DNA of 64,000 nt, taken from contig OY743190.1 in NCBI GenBank assembly GCA_963555705.1, forward strand, positions 10,391,501-10,455,500. The letters are read 5' to 3'. The notes beneath the pieces were generated by a model that did no database searches, was not told the DNA's origin, and saw only the letters and a program-made list of their open reading frames with translations. The DNA comes from Ligustrum vulgare. Its lineage: Eukaryota > Streptophyta > Magnoliopsida > Lamiales > Oleaceae. The translations under genes were made by a program, and so were the position numbers. Below, in pieces: positions 43,901-55,720 of the stretch; position 1 is the stretch's first letter; each line of letters begins with the position of its first letter.

Positions 43901-45640
43901 TTGAATTGATTGTGAGCTTAATGTCGTTATCTTCTTTCTGTAGTCGAAACGTTAAAATTCAATTTGAGTCAGCATCCATTTTAATCTTTGATAGGAAGCG
44001 ACCCCACTTTTGGTTCATTTTTTTGAAAAATCATTGCATAATTGGATATAAATTGAGCACATAGAGATGATCTCTCCCAAAACTGCACAATAGGTTGAAA
44101 ATAAAAAGAAAAATTGTCAGATGTCTACAACATAGTCAACCCAAACAGGAATAAATGTATTATCCCTTCATATATAACCCTGAACGTCCCAATTATTATA
44201 CTTTTGTGAGTAGTCATGGTTTGAATACTTTTAACCGTTATCCTCGACCAATGGACTTAGAATTGGAATGAAGATCGAGCAATGACCCATAACTCATAAT
44301 TGGATGGGAGGAACACATATAATCCGTAATTTGTGAGCTTTTGAGCCTATGAGCTACTTTTACTCTTTATATTAAGCTCTATTTTTTGATGTGTGTCCTG
44401 CATGGTTGGGTTATGCTTGGATGTGCTTTCTTGTGCATACCGTTGTAGCTTCTTGATTCAAGTGCAAATTATAGCAAAGGCAATAGGTTAAACCAAATTT
44501 GACTTGCTAAAAGAGCCTACCTTGCTACATGAACCATTAGAAGCCCGTTTGAGCCTTAGCCTTTCTTTGAATTTTTATGCCACGTTACAAGCCACGAATA
44601 CCCTTTCTTTCGCATTATCTCTGTTTTGATTTGAACCCATAGAGAAGGGATTCGCGAGCTTTTGTTGATTGAGGATTGTGCTATGGTCTAAGTCTAAGAA
44701 ATTGAAATGGTTATCTTGTGTTGAGCATTGGTTGTGAAATGGACTAAATTCAGGGGATTGAAATTCCATCTTGTGATTAAGAAAAAGTTGCAGTCTGTAC
44801 TCGAAAAAAATTTTGAAAGAGAAAAAGCAATGACAAGGAAATTAGTCATGAAAATTAGTAGTTGAGGATGTCAAACACTCAACTTTTGAAAAAAAAAAAA
44901 AAAGAAGAAGAGAAGAGATTCAAGTGTGAACAAAGTTGGGTAGCGGGAAACAATGAAGATCATATTAAGGGAGAAGGAAGTAATGCTATTTTGAATTGAC
45001 TTAGTTTGCGAAATTCCTTCTCGACTCAGCCTACATATACCATTTTATCCTACCTGACCTGAAGCCCCGTTACAACCAAATAAAGACCTTTACTTTGCAC
45101 TTGTGTTATTGTTGGCTCCGGTTATGACAGTTAGGCAATCTGTGGTACTGACTTTTCCATGCAGAGAGCTGAGCGAAAATTCTAACCCTTATACACTTTG
45201 TGCGAAGAGAGAAATATCTTGTGAGGGTGTTAACTCCCATTACATTTACTTATGAGTGGTTTGAATTGCTTGGTCTAGGGTTGGTGCTACGAATGTGGTC
45301 GGGGGTACTGTGTTGACTGAATTCACATCATGAACAACTCGGTTTACACGAATAATTTCTTCCGGAATTGGGCGAAACTATTATCTTTGTAGTCACTCAT
45401 AAATGATTGGGAGGTGAGTGAACACGAGAGGTGCAAGGAAATAAACCATATCGAGCCATGATTGGGATGGGAAATAAAGGGCGTTGCATCTCTAGCACAC
45501 ACGAACACAATCCGATCATGCAATGGAACATTTTTGTTAAAGAAAAGTGGGTTGCAACCTAAAGTCTCTAAATTGTAATCTATTGTTTGAACCCCATTCT
45601 TTTCTTTGCAATTCTTTGTTCGAGGACGAACAACGGTTCA

Positions 45641-45654
45641 AGTGTGGGGGGATT
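45641..45654 (+). promoter_or_regulatory. Terminal polypurine tract
   Basis: AGTGTGGGGGGATT immediately before the 3' LTR. The same tract stands at 39450-39463 before the shared LTR. Confidence 0.85.
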
Positions 45655-47130
45655 TGATAAGTGTGATATTTACGTTTATTTTATGCACTTATATCCTTGA
45701 ATAAGTCATAATGGGATTCTATCTAAGTATTATTAATGCATGTTGTGTTTCATGTTGAATAGGATCCTAAAAGAGGAGAAAAGAAGGAAAAAGGACCAAA
45801 ATGCGCTTAAAACTGAAGTTTGGGGACTTAGACGCAAATAAAGTTACGGTCGTAAGAAAACCATGTCACGGCCGTGAAAGAATGTTGAATCAAAAAGAAA
45901 ATAAGCAGAAACATAGTTACGGCCGTAAAAGAAATGTTACGGCCGTAACCTTCAAAAGAAGAAAAATGTTCAGAAACCGTGTTACGGCCGTAAATCAGAA
46001 AGTCACGGCCGTAACGTCAACTTTGGAAAATATGCAGAAGCCGTGTTACGGCCGTAAATCAGAAATCACGGCCGTAACTATTCCAGTCAAAATTTCCATA
46101 TTTTAATTCTTTCCATAAATTTGGGATTTCTTGCTCCCAAAGTTAGGGCACGAAATTGGAGCTATAAAAAGGGAGTTTCATGACAAGAAAAAGAGACTTT
46201 TATTATTGTGAAAGAGGAAAAATATTGAGGAAAATTGAGAGCAAAATATAGAGCATTCTTGGGAGATTTTCAAGCGCAAGAACACAACAACAATGGAATT
46301 CATGAAGCAATTTGAAGAATCTACCACAACCATGCTAGGCTAAATTCCATATCTTGTTCAAAGGGGAAGTTGTGTCAATTTAATTATGTTATTTTCTTTT
46401 CCTACAAATTAGTAGCGTGAATTTATTCCTTTATTTCAATTGTTGGATTATTATGTTTTGAATGTTCAATTGAGTTTATTTGATTAATAGTTTAATTTGG
46501 CCAATTGGATTATTGATCTTTGGATTCATGAATATGCTATGTTTAGATTCTTGATCCGTAATTGTCATTGAATCTTTACTTTAGTAGCAAATAAATCTCG
46601 TGCAGGTTTAGTAATAATTCAACTTGAATTGATTAATTCGAGCTTGTGTAATTAACGATCCAATTCAATCTATTCTTCTAAATTTTCATACTAGTCGTGC
46701 ATTAAATCCTAAGAGCTTGTTTAGGATTGTCCATGGCTAGAATTGGTTCAAAGAGCTTGTTTTGAATCAATACACATAAGGAAGAATTTAGATAATCAGA
46801 GCTTGTTGATTATTTATGATTGATAATTGAATTAGGGATAGAAACACGTTACAATGAAAGGTGTAACATTAATTGAGGGAACAACCGAACCCGAGAACAA
46901 GATTTCCTCTCATATTATTTCTTTAGTCATATTTAATTGTTTATTTTTATGCATAATTCTCATTCAAGCAATTCAAACAACAAACCCCCCATTCCATTCT
47001 AATTGATCGAACAACTAAAATTAGTTTTCGTTACTCGTGGGATCGACCCTTACTCTCGCTACTACATTATTAATTAATATTTAGCAAGTAAGGAATTATT
47101 TATTATTTTGGTGCATTGCGACACGCATCA
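45655..47130 (+). repeat. 3' LTR of the gag-protease Ty3 element
   Basis: Same length (1476) and ends as 39464-40939. It carries the same eight-site palindrome array (45844-46077), with the third site TTACGGCCGTAA where the 5' LTR has TTACGGTCGTAA, and a TATA box at 46163-46171. It is followed directly by GTTCGCAAC, not a PBS, so this is the true right end. The matching target duplication cannot be checked because the left copy is truncated. Confidence 0.93.
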
Positions 47131-48153
47131 GTTCGCAACACCACATCCTTAATTCAACACATTTAGTATACATGATATGATATATACATAAACAAATTTT
47201 CATCACCTCAAATTCAAATTTCTGAATCTGAATACCAAAATCAAAAACCAGATTATGTGTATGATCAAAACTAGATTCAAAATCCATACTCAATACCCAA
47301 TCGAATCCGAATACACCCATACCTTAATTTCGAAATATATATATATACATACGGGAATTATTATATATATATATATACCCACAAGAATCAGATACAAAAC
47401 CCAACCTCAAGAATCAGATTTCAACCAAACATACGAGCTTGAAAAATCCATACACAACGTATTTCACAAAACCGGGTTCGAAATTTCAACGGACTAGGAT
47501 TTAACGCAATCGGATTCTACAGTTTTGCCAGTGGGAAGCTGAAAAGGGTCTCCAGGTCTGCAACTTAATGCGCAGGATTCTACTGGGTGTAATGATTCTT
47601 AAAAATCCATGTGATATTCCATCATCATACATAGGCAGAGAATTAAATTTTACATATATGCTTTGAAATTGATCTGATAATTCAACACGATGTTGTCTCT
47701 GATACCACTTGTTAGAAAATTTATTACAGATAATAATTTATCTATAATCTGAATAATCATCATGTTGGAATTATCAAGAATTAAATAACTGAAGCGGAAG
47801 CGTACCTTAATCAAACGTGATTCACGATAAACGATTTGGCGGTGTTTGGATCTTCTAAATCAATTCGTAGTCCTTATTATCTCTCTGAAGATGGGATGAC
47901 AGACAAGATGAACAGTACGTATGATTCAGGGACCATAACCGACTTTATATACTGAATTGCCAATTAACCTAATCCGGCCCATCATGAATTAGGTAATGGC
48001 CTGGTATCTACACATAAAAGCCCATACATTATTTTAGATGCATTAAAGCCCGATATATCAAATCCTTATTAGATCACTTTAATTGAGCTTAACCAAATTG
48101 ATAGTCTTTTATTCAATACACAATAATTCACATATAAGCCCAGACGATTGATT
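47131..48153 (-). mobile_element. Ty1/copia LTR and leader remnant on the minus strand
   Basis: At about 47698-47711 the minus strand reads TAACAAGTGGTATCAGAGAC. This holds the copia PBS TGGTATCAGAG (complementary to initiator tRNA-Met) just after an LTR ending in AACA. The LTR would lie at ~47711-48140 on the plus strand, starting TGTTAGAAAATTTATT. The 47131-47697 part would be leader, cut by the Ty3 insertion. No copia coding domain is seen. Sequence paralogous to the NLR-A flank starts at 48154. Confidence 0.5.
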
Positions 48154-49457
48154 AGATGTAGGGAAGGTGGAGAATCTTGCACCATTGCCTCTGATATTGA
48201 TTCTATAGCACGTGCTTTGGGTTGAAAAGTTTGATCAGTTCCAACAAAACCTTTTCACTCGATTAATCTTTCTGTAGTAGAAAAGATTTTTCAAATTGTC
48301 TGCTTCGTGGTAAAGGGGGTCTTTGTCTGCCTTCATAAGATGACAGAATTGACTGGAATCTTCACCTTCCCTTAATTTCCATACATCAATTCAAGGGGGG
48401 TATGGCAACTTGCTCCCTCGATCATGACAAACTATTATGCTTCTACGGTCTACCTATTGTAACTCGTCATGATATCATGCGTAATGATCGGTTAGGGATT
48501 AAGATTGGACTATGATGTATTTGGCAATGACTATTCATCATGATTGGGTTTTTATCCTCTACTATAGCACTATTGCTACGATCCCGTATTTTTCTTCTTT
48601 CCAATATTTTGCCATTTTGTGACAGGTTATAAAAACTTGTGTGTGTCATGATACTCAAATGGAATGCAGTTTTTTGCACTAAAACATTCCTCATCAACTT
48701 TCTAGGATACCAAACAGGACATGTTGTGTGCTTCGTAGTAATGAGGTTTTTCTCTAGCTTCATAAGAAGGCAGGATAGATTGGATTTATCTTAATGTTTG
48801 GCATTTAACTTGATTCAGATGGTGTATTAAATTATTAATGTAGTATAAAACTGGATATCAGGAGGGGGGAAATATGATTATCATTAGGAATGTGATCTTG
48901 TTTTCTCCAACAGTTATATTATATGTAATGAAAATTAAATTGAAGTTCCTATCAGCACGAAAGATAATTAGAAAGTACTGATGCATTGTCTGCAACTTAA
49001 TTCTTTTGGATTCATTTATTTATGAACCTTGGCGAAAATATAAGAACATGGGACTTAAGCATTTATTTCACATTTATGTCAATGAATTCCGGTTTCTTTC
49101 CTTCCAAATTTGCTATCGGTCAGTCTACTGTGGTTTGAATAGTTGCCAATACGGAGTATATTCTTTTTAAATGCTCGTCTTGAAACACGTTTGTATTCTT
49201 CCACAACTAGTTGCGTCTCCAACCCGTTTAGTCTATTTCTTCTCAATTTCGACGAAATTGTATGATAATACAAGCTGTATGACAACTTGCTGCCTTGATC
49301 ATTTCTAACCATGTGTTCCTATATAAATGAAATGAAAGTCATTGGAGGGATCATGCCCTCTCTTGTTTCTTTATTGTCTAAAAATAATAGTGTGTATTGG
49401 GCAAAACTCCATCAAATTAACCACTGAAAAAGGATCCTCCACGTAGAAGCAATAATT
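48154..49457 (+). other. NLR-B upstream flank
   Basis: Paralogous to 21368-23091. It lacks the 426-base Helitron-like insert of copy A and has about 180 bases (48540-48715) that A lacks. No gene. Confidence 0.65.
49320..49328 (+). promoter_or_regulatory. Putative TATA box of NLR-B
   Basis: TATATAAAT lies 138 bases upstream of the ATG, at the position equivalent to the NLR-A motif. Confidence 0.45.
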
Positions 49458-52224
49458 ATGGCCGAGCTTGCTGTTAGTGCAGCATTGCTTACTCTTGAGA
49501 TTCTGTTACCGGTTCTCAATCAGCATCTGAATCTCAAGAAAAATGTTACAGATGAAATGGAGAGTTTCAAAGGATGGCTTAGAACAATGAAAGCCTTCAT
49601 AGAGGATAATGTAGACCATACTGAGCGCAGCAGGTGGCTTGAAGATAAAGTGGAACAAGTTCGAGGCATTGCTTATGATATGGAGGATGTTCTTGAGGAG
49701 TATGCCCTTCATTCATCCCACGCATTTCACAGCAATAAATTCACTCAGACGGCCTTCAAAGTTGGCCATAATGTCAAGCACCACTTTCCACTTCGTGGGA
49801 TCTCCAGGAAAATCGCAAGCATCAAGAAGAAGATCGATGATAGATTTATTTGCTAATGATCCAAGACCTACTGCATCAAGCTCTGGCACAGGGACTCGAG
49901 TTCAGACGAGTCCTCTTCTCCTTGATGGTGAATTGGTTGGCTATGAAAAACCTAGGGAAGAGTTTATAAGTCAGTTGATAGATGGAAGAAAGAGTCTAGT
50001 CAGAATAGCTGTGGTTGGTCCTGTTGGCTCCGGAAAGTCCACATTTGTAAAGAATGTGTTCGAGAAAAAAATAATTTTGGGACAATTCGATTGCCATGCG
50101 TGGGTTCACGTGTCTCGACGCTTTGATGTCAAGGATCTCTTAAGTGATATGCTAAAGAATTTTCGTGAATCTAGAAAGGAAATACAGGGAGATGGAAATA
50201 CTCTAACAATGCTAAGAAATTACCTGGTTGGAAAGAGGTACATTGTTGTTCTAGATAACATTTGGAGAACAGAAGACTGGGAGTGCATCAAGGATGCATT
50301 CCCAAGTGAGTTTTTGGGCAGCAGAATAATTCTCACCACCAGGGACTCCGGTGTGGCCTCTTCAGCCCAATTTATACATCGCTTAAAAGGTCTAGAAGCG
50401 CTAGAGGCCTGGACCCTCTTCTGTAAGAAGGCCTTCCAAGACAGTAATGGAGAATGCCCTTCTGAGTTGAAGGATTGTTCTCTGAAAATACTGAAGAGAT
50501 GTGAAGGACTGCCCTTCTCTATCTTGGCAGTAGGCGGTGCTCTATCAAATACACCAAAGTTTCCAAGGGAATGGGAGAAATTTCACAGCAGTATTGGTGC
50601 CGAAATTTGCTGTGAAATTGAGCGCAATTCTCCCCTTTCAGTTATCACCAGTACAATATTACCTGGGTACAAGGATCTCTCAAGCAATCTTAAAAGTTGT
50701 TTATTGTACTTGAGCATTTTCCCTGAGGATTACTCTGTTAGTCGTGGAAGGCTCGTGCGCTTGTGGGTAGCAGAACGATTTGCGACAGGAACAACCGTGA
50801 AAACAGCGGAGGAGGTAGCAGAGGACTATCTCAATGAACTAATCCAGAGAAATTTGGTTCATGTTTCCAGCTGGGCTATTGACGGTCAACCGAGATACTG
50901 TCGAGTTCTCAACCTTATGCGTGCCTTTATTGTTCAGATGTGCAAGAAAGAGAATTTTGTTTCAATTTTCTCAGACGAACATAATATTACTGGCCACAAA
51001 CCGCGTCGCCTATCTGTTCGAGGGGCTTGCACTCCTTCGTCACAGAAGGGTGACTTCAGTGGGATTCGTTCTATGTCCCTATTGGGCCTATTCAGGTGTG
51101 ATAAGATTCCTCTCTCTGAAATTGAAAAAATCTTTAGATTGCTGAGAGTCTTAGACTTCTAAGGTTCACCTTTGTCCAAATTTCCCAAATCAATAGTTCA
51201 ACTCACCCTTCTAAACTATCTTAGTTTGAGAGATACTGAAATAGATGTCATTCCCCCATCTATAAAGAAACTTTTATACCTAGAAACATTGGACCTTAAG
51301 CAAACTAATGTGACTGAACTTCCAAAGGAAATCTGGCGACTACACAAGCTGCGGCATCTCTTTGCTTACAAATACAAGGTGGAGAATTATGTAGTTTTCG
51401 ACTGTGTGCAAGGAGCAAAGGTAAATGAAGGAATTGGAACATCAACTAAACTGCAAAAATTGTCTCTTCTGGATGTTGGCCAAAATGGTAGGATCATACG
51501 AGAATTAAAATGTTTGACCCAATTAAGGAAGCTGGGACTTACTGGGATCAAGAGAGAATTTGGTAGAGACTTGTGTGCATCTATTGAAAAGATGAAAAAT
51601 CTTTCAACTTTGGATCTATGTACAACCAGTAAAGAAGAGTTTCTTGAACTAGGTGATTTGGTCAATCCTCCCTGCTTTCTTCAGCGGCTTTACTTGAAAG
51701 GACGCCTGAGAGAATTCCCAGAGTGGATCTCCTCACTTCATAATTTGTTCAAAATTGGTCATAGGTATTCTAAGTTGCTGGGTAGCCCACTGAAAGCTCT
51801 TCAAAATCTGCCTAATCTCGTGGAGCTTGAGCTGGTCGATTGTTATGTAGGCAACCAGTTGGTGTTTGAAGCTTCCAGCTTTAAGAAACTAAAGAATTTG
51901 TTGGTCGAGGAACTTTCTGCGCTACACACTGTTGTGATCGAAGAAGGATCAATGCCTGAACTACAACAAATGTCTCTTCGTAAATGTGGGAATCTGAAGA
52001 TGCTTCCATTGGGCTTCCATAATCTTGGCAAGGTCGAAGAGCTGACACTGTATGACATGAACCGGGAACTCATCGCTTCACTTAGAAAGGACGGTCAAGA
52101 TCGTGAGATGGTTGTTCTTATCCCTGTGGTTCATTCTTTCACTCTTAATGGCCCTTCTTGGTCATTTGAGAATCTCTCTGAGTCTTCTAAAGTTCTAACC
52201 CATGAATCAGGAAGCATACAGTAA
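49458..52224 (+). pseudogene. NLR-B: CC-NB-ARC-LRR (RPM1-like) with a deletion and a nonsense codon
   Basis: A close paralog of NLR-A. The CC domain with MEDVLEEY is intact to 49840. A 14-base deletion there relative to copy A shifts the frame, giving a stop at 49854-49856 and a 132-residue product. The NB-ARC then continues open in another frame with P-loop GPVGSGKST, VHVSRRFD, kinase-2 VVLDNIW, RNBS-B GSRIILTTRD, RNBS-C LEAWTLFCKKAF and GLPF all preserved. A C-to-T change gives TAA at 51160-51162 just as the LRRs start. The same frame then runs through the LRRs to the TAA at 52222-52224. The site of copy A's frameshift is intact here. A 6-base segment (ICCE) is present in B and absent in A. 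The MHD position reads VLN in both copies. Expressed product, if any, would be a CC-only fragment. Confidence 0.9.
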
Positions 52225-52476
52225 AGTTTGAAAGTTGGAGCTCTTATACATTGTTATTTCACCAGAACATCTCTATCTGCTGGGAGATTTAAGAGCAAGA
52301 GAAGTTGAATCAACAGAAATTGTTTGTAAGCTCATTTTTTTTATAGTGATTGTTGTCTTGTTGGTAATGTACTGCAATACTGCTGATTTTTCATTACAAA
52401 TGTTCATTTCATGTTGTACCAGTGTGCTTTTCCCGCATAGTTTTCAGTTTTCACATGACTACTAGGGAAAAATTAA
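52225..52476 (+). other. NLR-B 3' flank
   Basis: Aligned with 25857-26115 of copy A, non-coding. The short plus-strand frame here is not conserved in A. Confidence 0.6.
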
Positions 52477-52681
52477 GGGTGTGTTCTTTTAGATTTAATA
52501 TGAAATATTTTGTGTCAAATCAAGGAATTGAAATTATTTGTTGATTTATTTGTGTTTTCTAGATAAGATGAATGGTTAAAAATTGGAGAGAGAAAATGTG
52601 AATGGTTAAAAAGTAGTATGGAAAATTGTGTAAATTAAATTTTTGTAATGATTTCATTTTAATTTCCAGCCGAACGCACCC
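52477..52681. mobile_element. Tourist-like MITE with an empty site in NLR-A
   Basis: The ends GGGTGTGTTC and GAACGCACCC pair, and the element is flanked by TAA (52474-52476, 52682-52684). Copy A has uninterrupted GGGAAAAATTAAGTAAAATCG at the same place, so the 205-bp insertion and its TAA duplication postdate the NLR duplication. Confidence 0.88.
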
Positions 52682-52913
52682 TAAGTAATAAATCGTTGAT
52701 TTGATTTTACTATTCATGGAGCCAGTTTCTGATGTAAAAAATGGCAAATTGCATTATTTAAATATATGATTAATGTGACTTTGTCTTTGAGAACCAATGA
52801 AGTTAGATTTTATCATAGAAATCACTATAAAACATGGATCATTTGTCCAAAATATATTGGCTTCCTGTTGAACTGCCTTTTTAATTTTCTTGATATTGAT
52901 GTTTAATTATTTA

Positions 52914-53115
52914 TTTGACGAGGTGATTATCCCATAACAAACTAAGATTGTATTTGATTGAAAAGATGAAAATGAATGATACGAAAATATTTAATTATTT
53001 ATTTGAGGAGACGATTATCCCACAACACATTAAGACTGTGATTGATTGAAAAGATGAAAATTGAATTATAGGAATATATTTTCTAGAGGAGACGATTATC
53101 TCACAATACACTAAT
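52914..53115. repeat. Tandem ~85-bp units downstream of NLR-B
   Basis: GAGGTGATTATCCCATAACA, GAGGAGACGATTATCCCACA and GAGGAGACGATTATCTCACA start three successive units. Each of the first two continues with TGATTGAAAAGATGAAAAT. Copy A has one diverged unit (AAGGAGATGCTTAACCCGCA). Confidence 0.78.
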
Positions 53116-53249
53116 CTTTCGTTTTTCACCAACCAAAACCTAGTCCCCTGGTAAATACTTAAATTTAAAAATAAGAAAAACAGGGGTGCTTTTTCATTCC
53201 TTTTTCTTTAAGAAGCAACTTTTTTCGACGGTAACATACTTAGAGATAA

Positions 53250-54384
53250 AGGTAAACTAAACAAATGGTCTCTAATCTTTGAATTTCTTGTGATAATAGT
53301 CCCGAACATTTAGATTTTGACATTTGCACCCTTAGAATTACCATACGTTGCAAAAGTGGTTCCTATGATTCCGTTAATCCCTATCGTTAAATACGGGTAA
53401 ATTGCACAAATAACCCCAACCTTTGAGTTTCTTGTTATAACAGTCTCTTACATATTAAGCCCTTGTTCGGCGTATTTAATTTGTAACTTACAAATGTTTG
53501 ATGTATTTGGTCCCTAACATACTAAGCCCCGATTTGAGACTAATTATTTCAAATAATGTAGTTTGTAATTGTAATTTTTTGAATAATTTGTGGTTAAAAA
53601 GTAAGAATTTATTTGAATTTATTTGTATTATTAATAGAATGTGTAGTTGAAAACAAGTTTTAAAAAATAAATTTTATTCTGAATTTCTAAAGTGCACAAT
53701 AAAAGATTTAACAGAAATTCACAACATTAACCAATTGGTAAAAAACAAAACTTTATGAAACATAAACAATTAAACACATTGGACATCATTTTGGGAATTG
53801 AATAAAAAATATGTTTTTATCCGTTCTACTTTCAATTATGATTTTCGAATTTCAGAACCAATCCGAATTCGACCTGCAAATTTTTAATCAATATGAATAC
53901 GCCGAGCGATCCGCGGATCGAAATTTTTTCGGATTAAATCGGATAGACGGATCAGTTGGACAGATCAAATTTTTTAAAACTCGTTTTTCAACCACGCATC
54001 CTATCAATAAATTAATCTACAAATAAATAAATAAAATCTTACTTTTTAACAACAAATTCTTCAAAATCCACGTTATCGGAAATTAATGGTCTCAAATAGG
54101 AACATAATATGTTAGAGACTAAATACGACAAACGTTTGTAGGTTACAAACTATATACACCAAACATGTGCTTAATATGGAAAGGACTATTATCATAAGAA
54201 ACTTAAAGTTTATGGACAATTTGTGCAATTTACTCATTTTAACAGTAGGAATCAATGGAATATGACGGTAGAGACTCTTTTAGCAACGTACGATGATTTT
54301 GAGGGTATAAATATCAAAATCTAAACGTTAAGGACTATTATTACAAGAAATTCAAAGATTAGAGACTATTTGTACTGTTTACCT
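53250..54384. mobile_element. Mutator-like element with long terminal inverted repeats
   Basis: It is flanked by the perfect 9-bp duplication TAGAGATAA (53241-53249, 54385-54393), the hallmark length for Mutator-like elements. It starts AGGTAAAC and ends GTTTACCT. The terminal inverted repeats are long, about 350 bases. The outer block (GTCTCTAATCTTTGAATTTC) and an inner block (GTAAATTGCACAAAT) are both mirrored on the right, at roughly 85% similarity by eye. The ~430-base centre has no transposase frame. Confidence 0.88.
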
Positions 54385-54754
54385 TAGAGATAATTAGGTA
54401 AGGTTTTGAAATGTCAAAAGTTACTATTGAGATTAAAAGCTAGTTTTGAATATATTTGAATAATTTTTTAAAAGTATTTTGCCTAACTAAAAGAAATTTT
54501 AGAGAAAGCAAACCTAAGTTAATTTCTTTAAAAATCTTTTGTACAAGAAACAAATACAAAAATAAAAACATAAACCTTGCCAAACGAGCCCTTCCAAAGA
54601 TTGCATCTTTAGCATCCTCCACAAGCCCAGGATAATATATTTTCGAAACATATGTTAATCGCGTGAAACATTAAAATATACGCAGGAAGATGTCCCACCC
54701 AATGAGATACTTTCTTGCCAACTTGCTCAATCTCTCAACCAAGCCAAAAGACCA

Positions 54755-55720
54755 ATTTGTTTTTTGCTTTCAAGATTTCTAATCAAATGCCCCCACCATA
54801 ATTAAACTTTTCTTACCTCCACTTTATATAAATTCCACTACAACAGTATTCATATAGAATTTCATAAGGTTAATTGTGACAAGTCAGGGGGAAATGGTAG
54901 AGATTTAGCCCCTATTTTTTATATGTATTAAAATTAAAATTATAATTTAGTTAAAGTCAATAATTAATTTCAATCACATATTTTATTATGAAATTTACAA
55001 TTTTTCATCTCATATTCTTTAATTCTCATCAAAATTTAAATTTAATCCCCACCGAACAAGGGTTATATCTCAATAGGTCGAAATCTTCATTAGGTTGAAC
55101 ATTTTTTAATTATAATCATATATATGTTTAATGTAAGATAACGTTTCAAAAGTTGTATATAACGAATACACACTCCTATTTATTTAAATAAAATAAAAAG
55201 AAAAGAAGTTCAAATGGAGAATTAATTTAGCAGTACTCCCGATTTTTTTCAAAAAAGTGCATCGAGTTCCAAAAAAATAATTAAAAAATTATGTTTAAAA
55301 AAAAACTCTTTTTCTCCCACTGCCACCACTACAGCCGTCGTTGTCGTCGTCGAACGATATAAAAGTGTGCTACTGATGAAGATGATGAAAGTCGGTATGT
55401 GATTTTGGTTATCTTCCTCATGCATTACTCACCATATCATACTTATGTCATTCAAGTAAGAAAAATCCACACTTATCGATAATATCATATTACATTAACG
55501 GTCTCTCTATATTTCCATAATCAAGAAAGTTATTCTTTTCTATATATGGTTGAATTGAGTTATTTTTAGAACACCTAATAGAGAATATTAATCCAAAATC
55601 ACAAAAATAAAATAAAATTACAAAAAACTAATTTGTGAAAGTTCATTCTTGAACCAATTTTTTATTTTAAAAATATTTCTCCCAAGCTTACATGGGAAAT
55701 TGCAAGGTCGGTCCTGCTGT
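54755..55720. mobile_element. Unclassified ~970-bp insertion in the NLR-B flank
   Basis: Copy A reads AAAAGACCATTGTAAC. Copy B has GACCA at 54750-54754, then this insert, then GACCATTGTAAC from 55721. A 5-bp duplication GACCA is therefore plausible. The insert lacks obvious TG/CA LTR ends or long inverted repeats. It contains a MITE (54908-55062) and a GC-containing stretch at 55320-55350 (GTCGTTGTCGTCGTCG). Confidence 0.5.
54908..55062. mobile_element. Tourist-like MITE, relative of 18543-18704
   Basis: TTA on both sides (54905-54907, 55063-55065). The interior shares AATAATTAATTTCAATCA and TTCTCATCAAAATTTA-like sequence with 18543-18704. Confidence 0.6.

Larger units (their letters stand above)
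43529..45640 (+). other. Non-coding 3' internal region of the gag-protease element
   Basis: No RT, RNase H or integrase similarity is found in any frame. It holds the internal palindrome array, an internal polypurine-like motif and 44310-45640, which is shared with the truncated neighbour copy. Short frames here lack support. Confidence 0.7.
39464..47130 (+). mobile_element. Young gag-protease-only Ty3 (Athila/Tat-type) retrotransposon
   Basis: Two 1476-bp LTRs (39464-40939 and 45655-47130) differ at only about a dozen positions by eye. Internally there are a tRNA-Asp PBS, gag with a zinc knuckle, protease, two stem-loops, a palindrome array, an internal and a terminal polypurine tract, but no RT, RNase H or integrase. 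The gag and protease frames are intact apart from one TGA between them. It would need polymerase and integrase from another element. Reading the left partial copy and the shared LTR together, the locus is a tandem array produced by recombination. Confidence 0.88.

Noticed and set aside
49639..49840. Alternative N-terminus of NLR-B in the shifted frame
   Set aside because: It is out of frame with the conserved CC domain and arises only because of the 14-base deletion.
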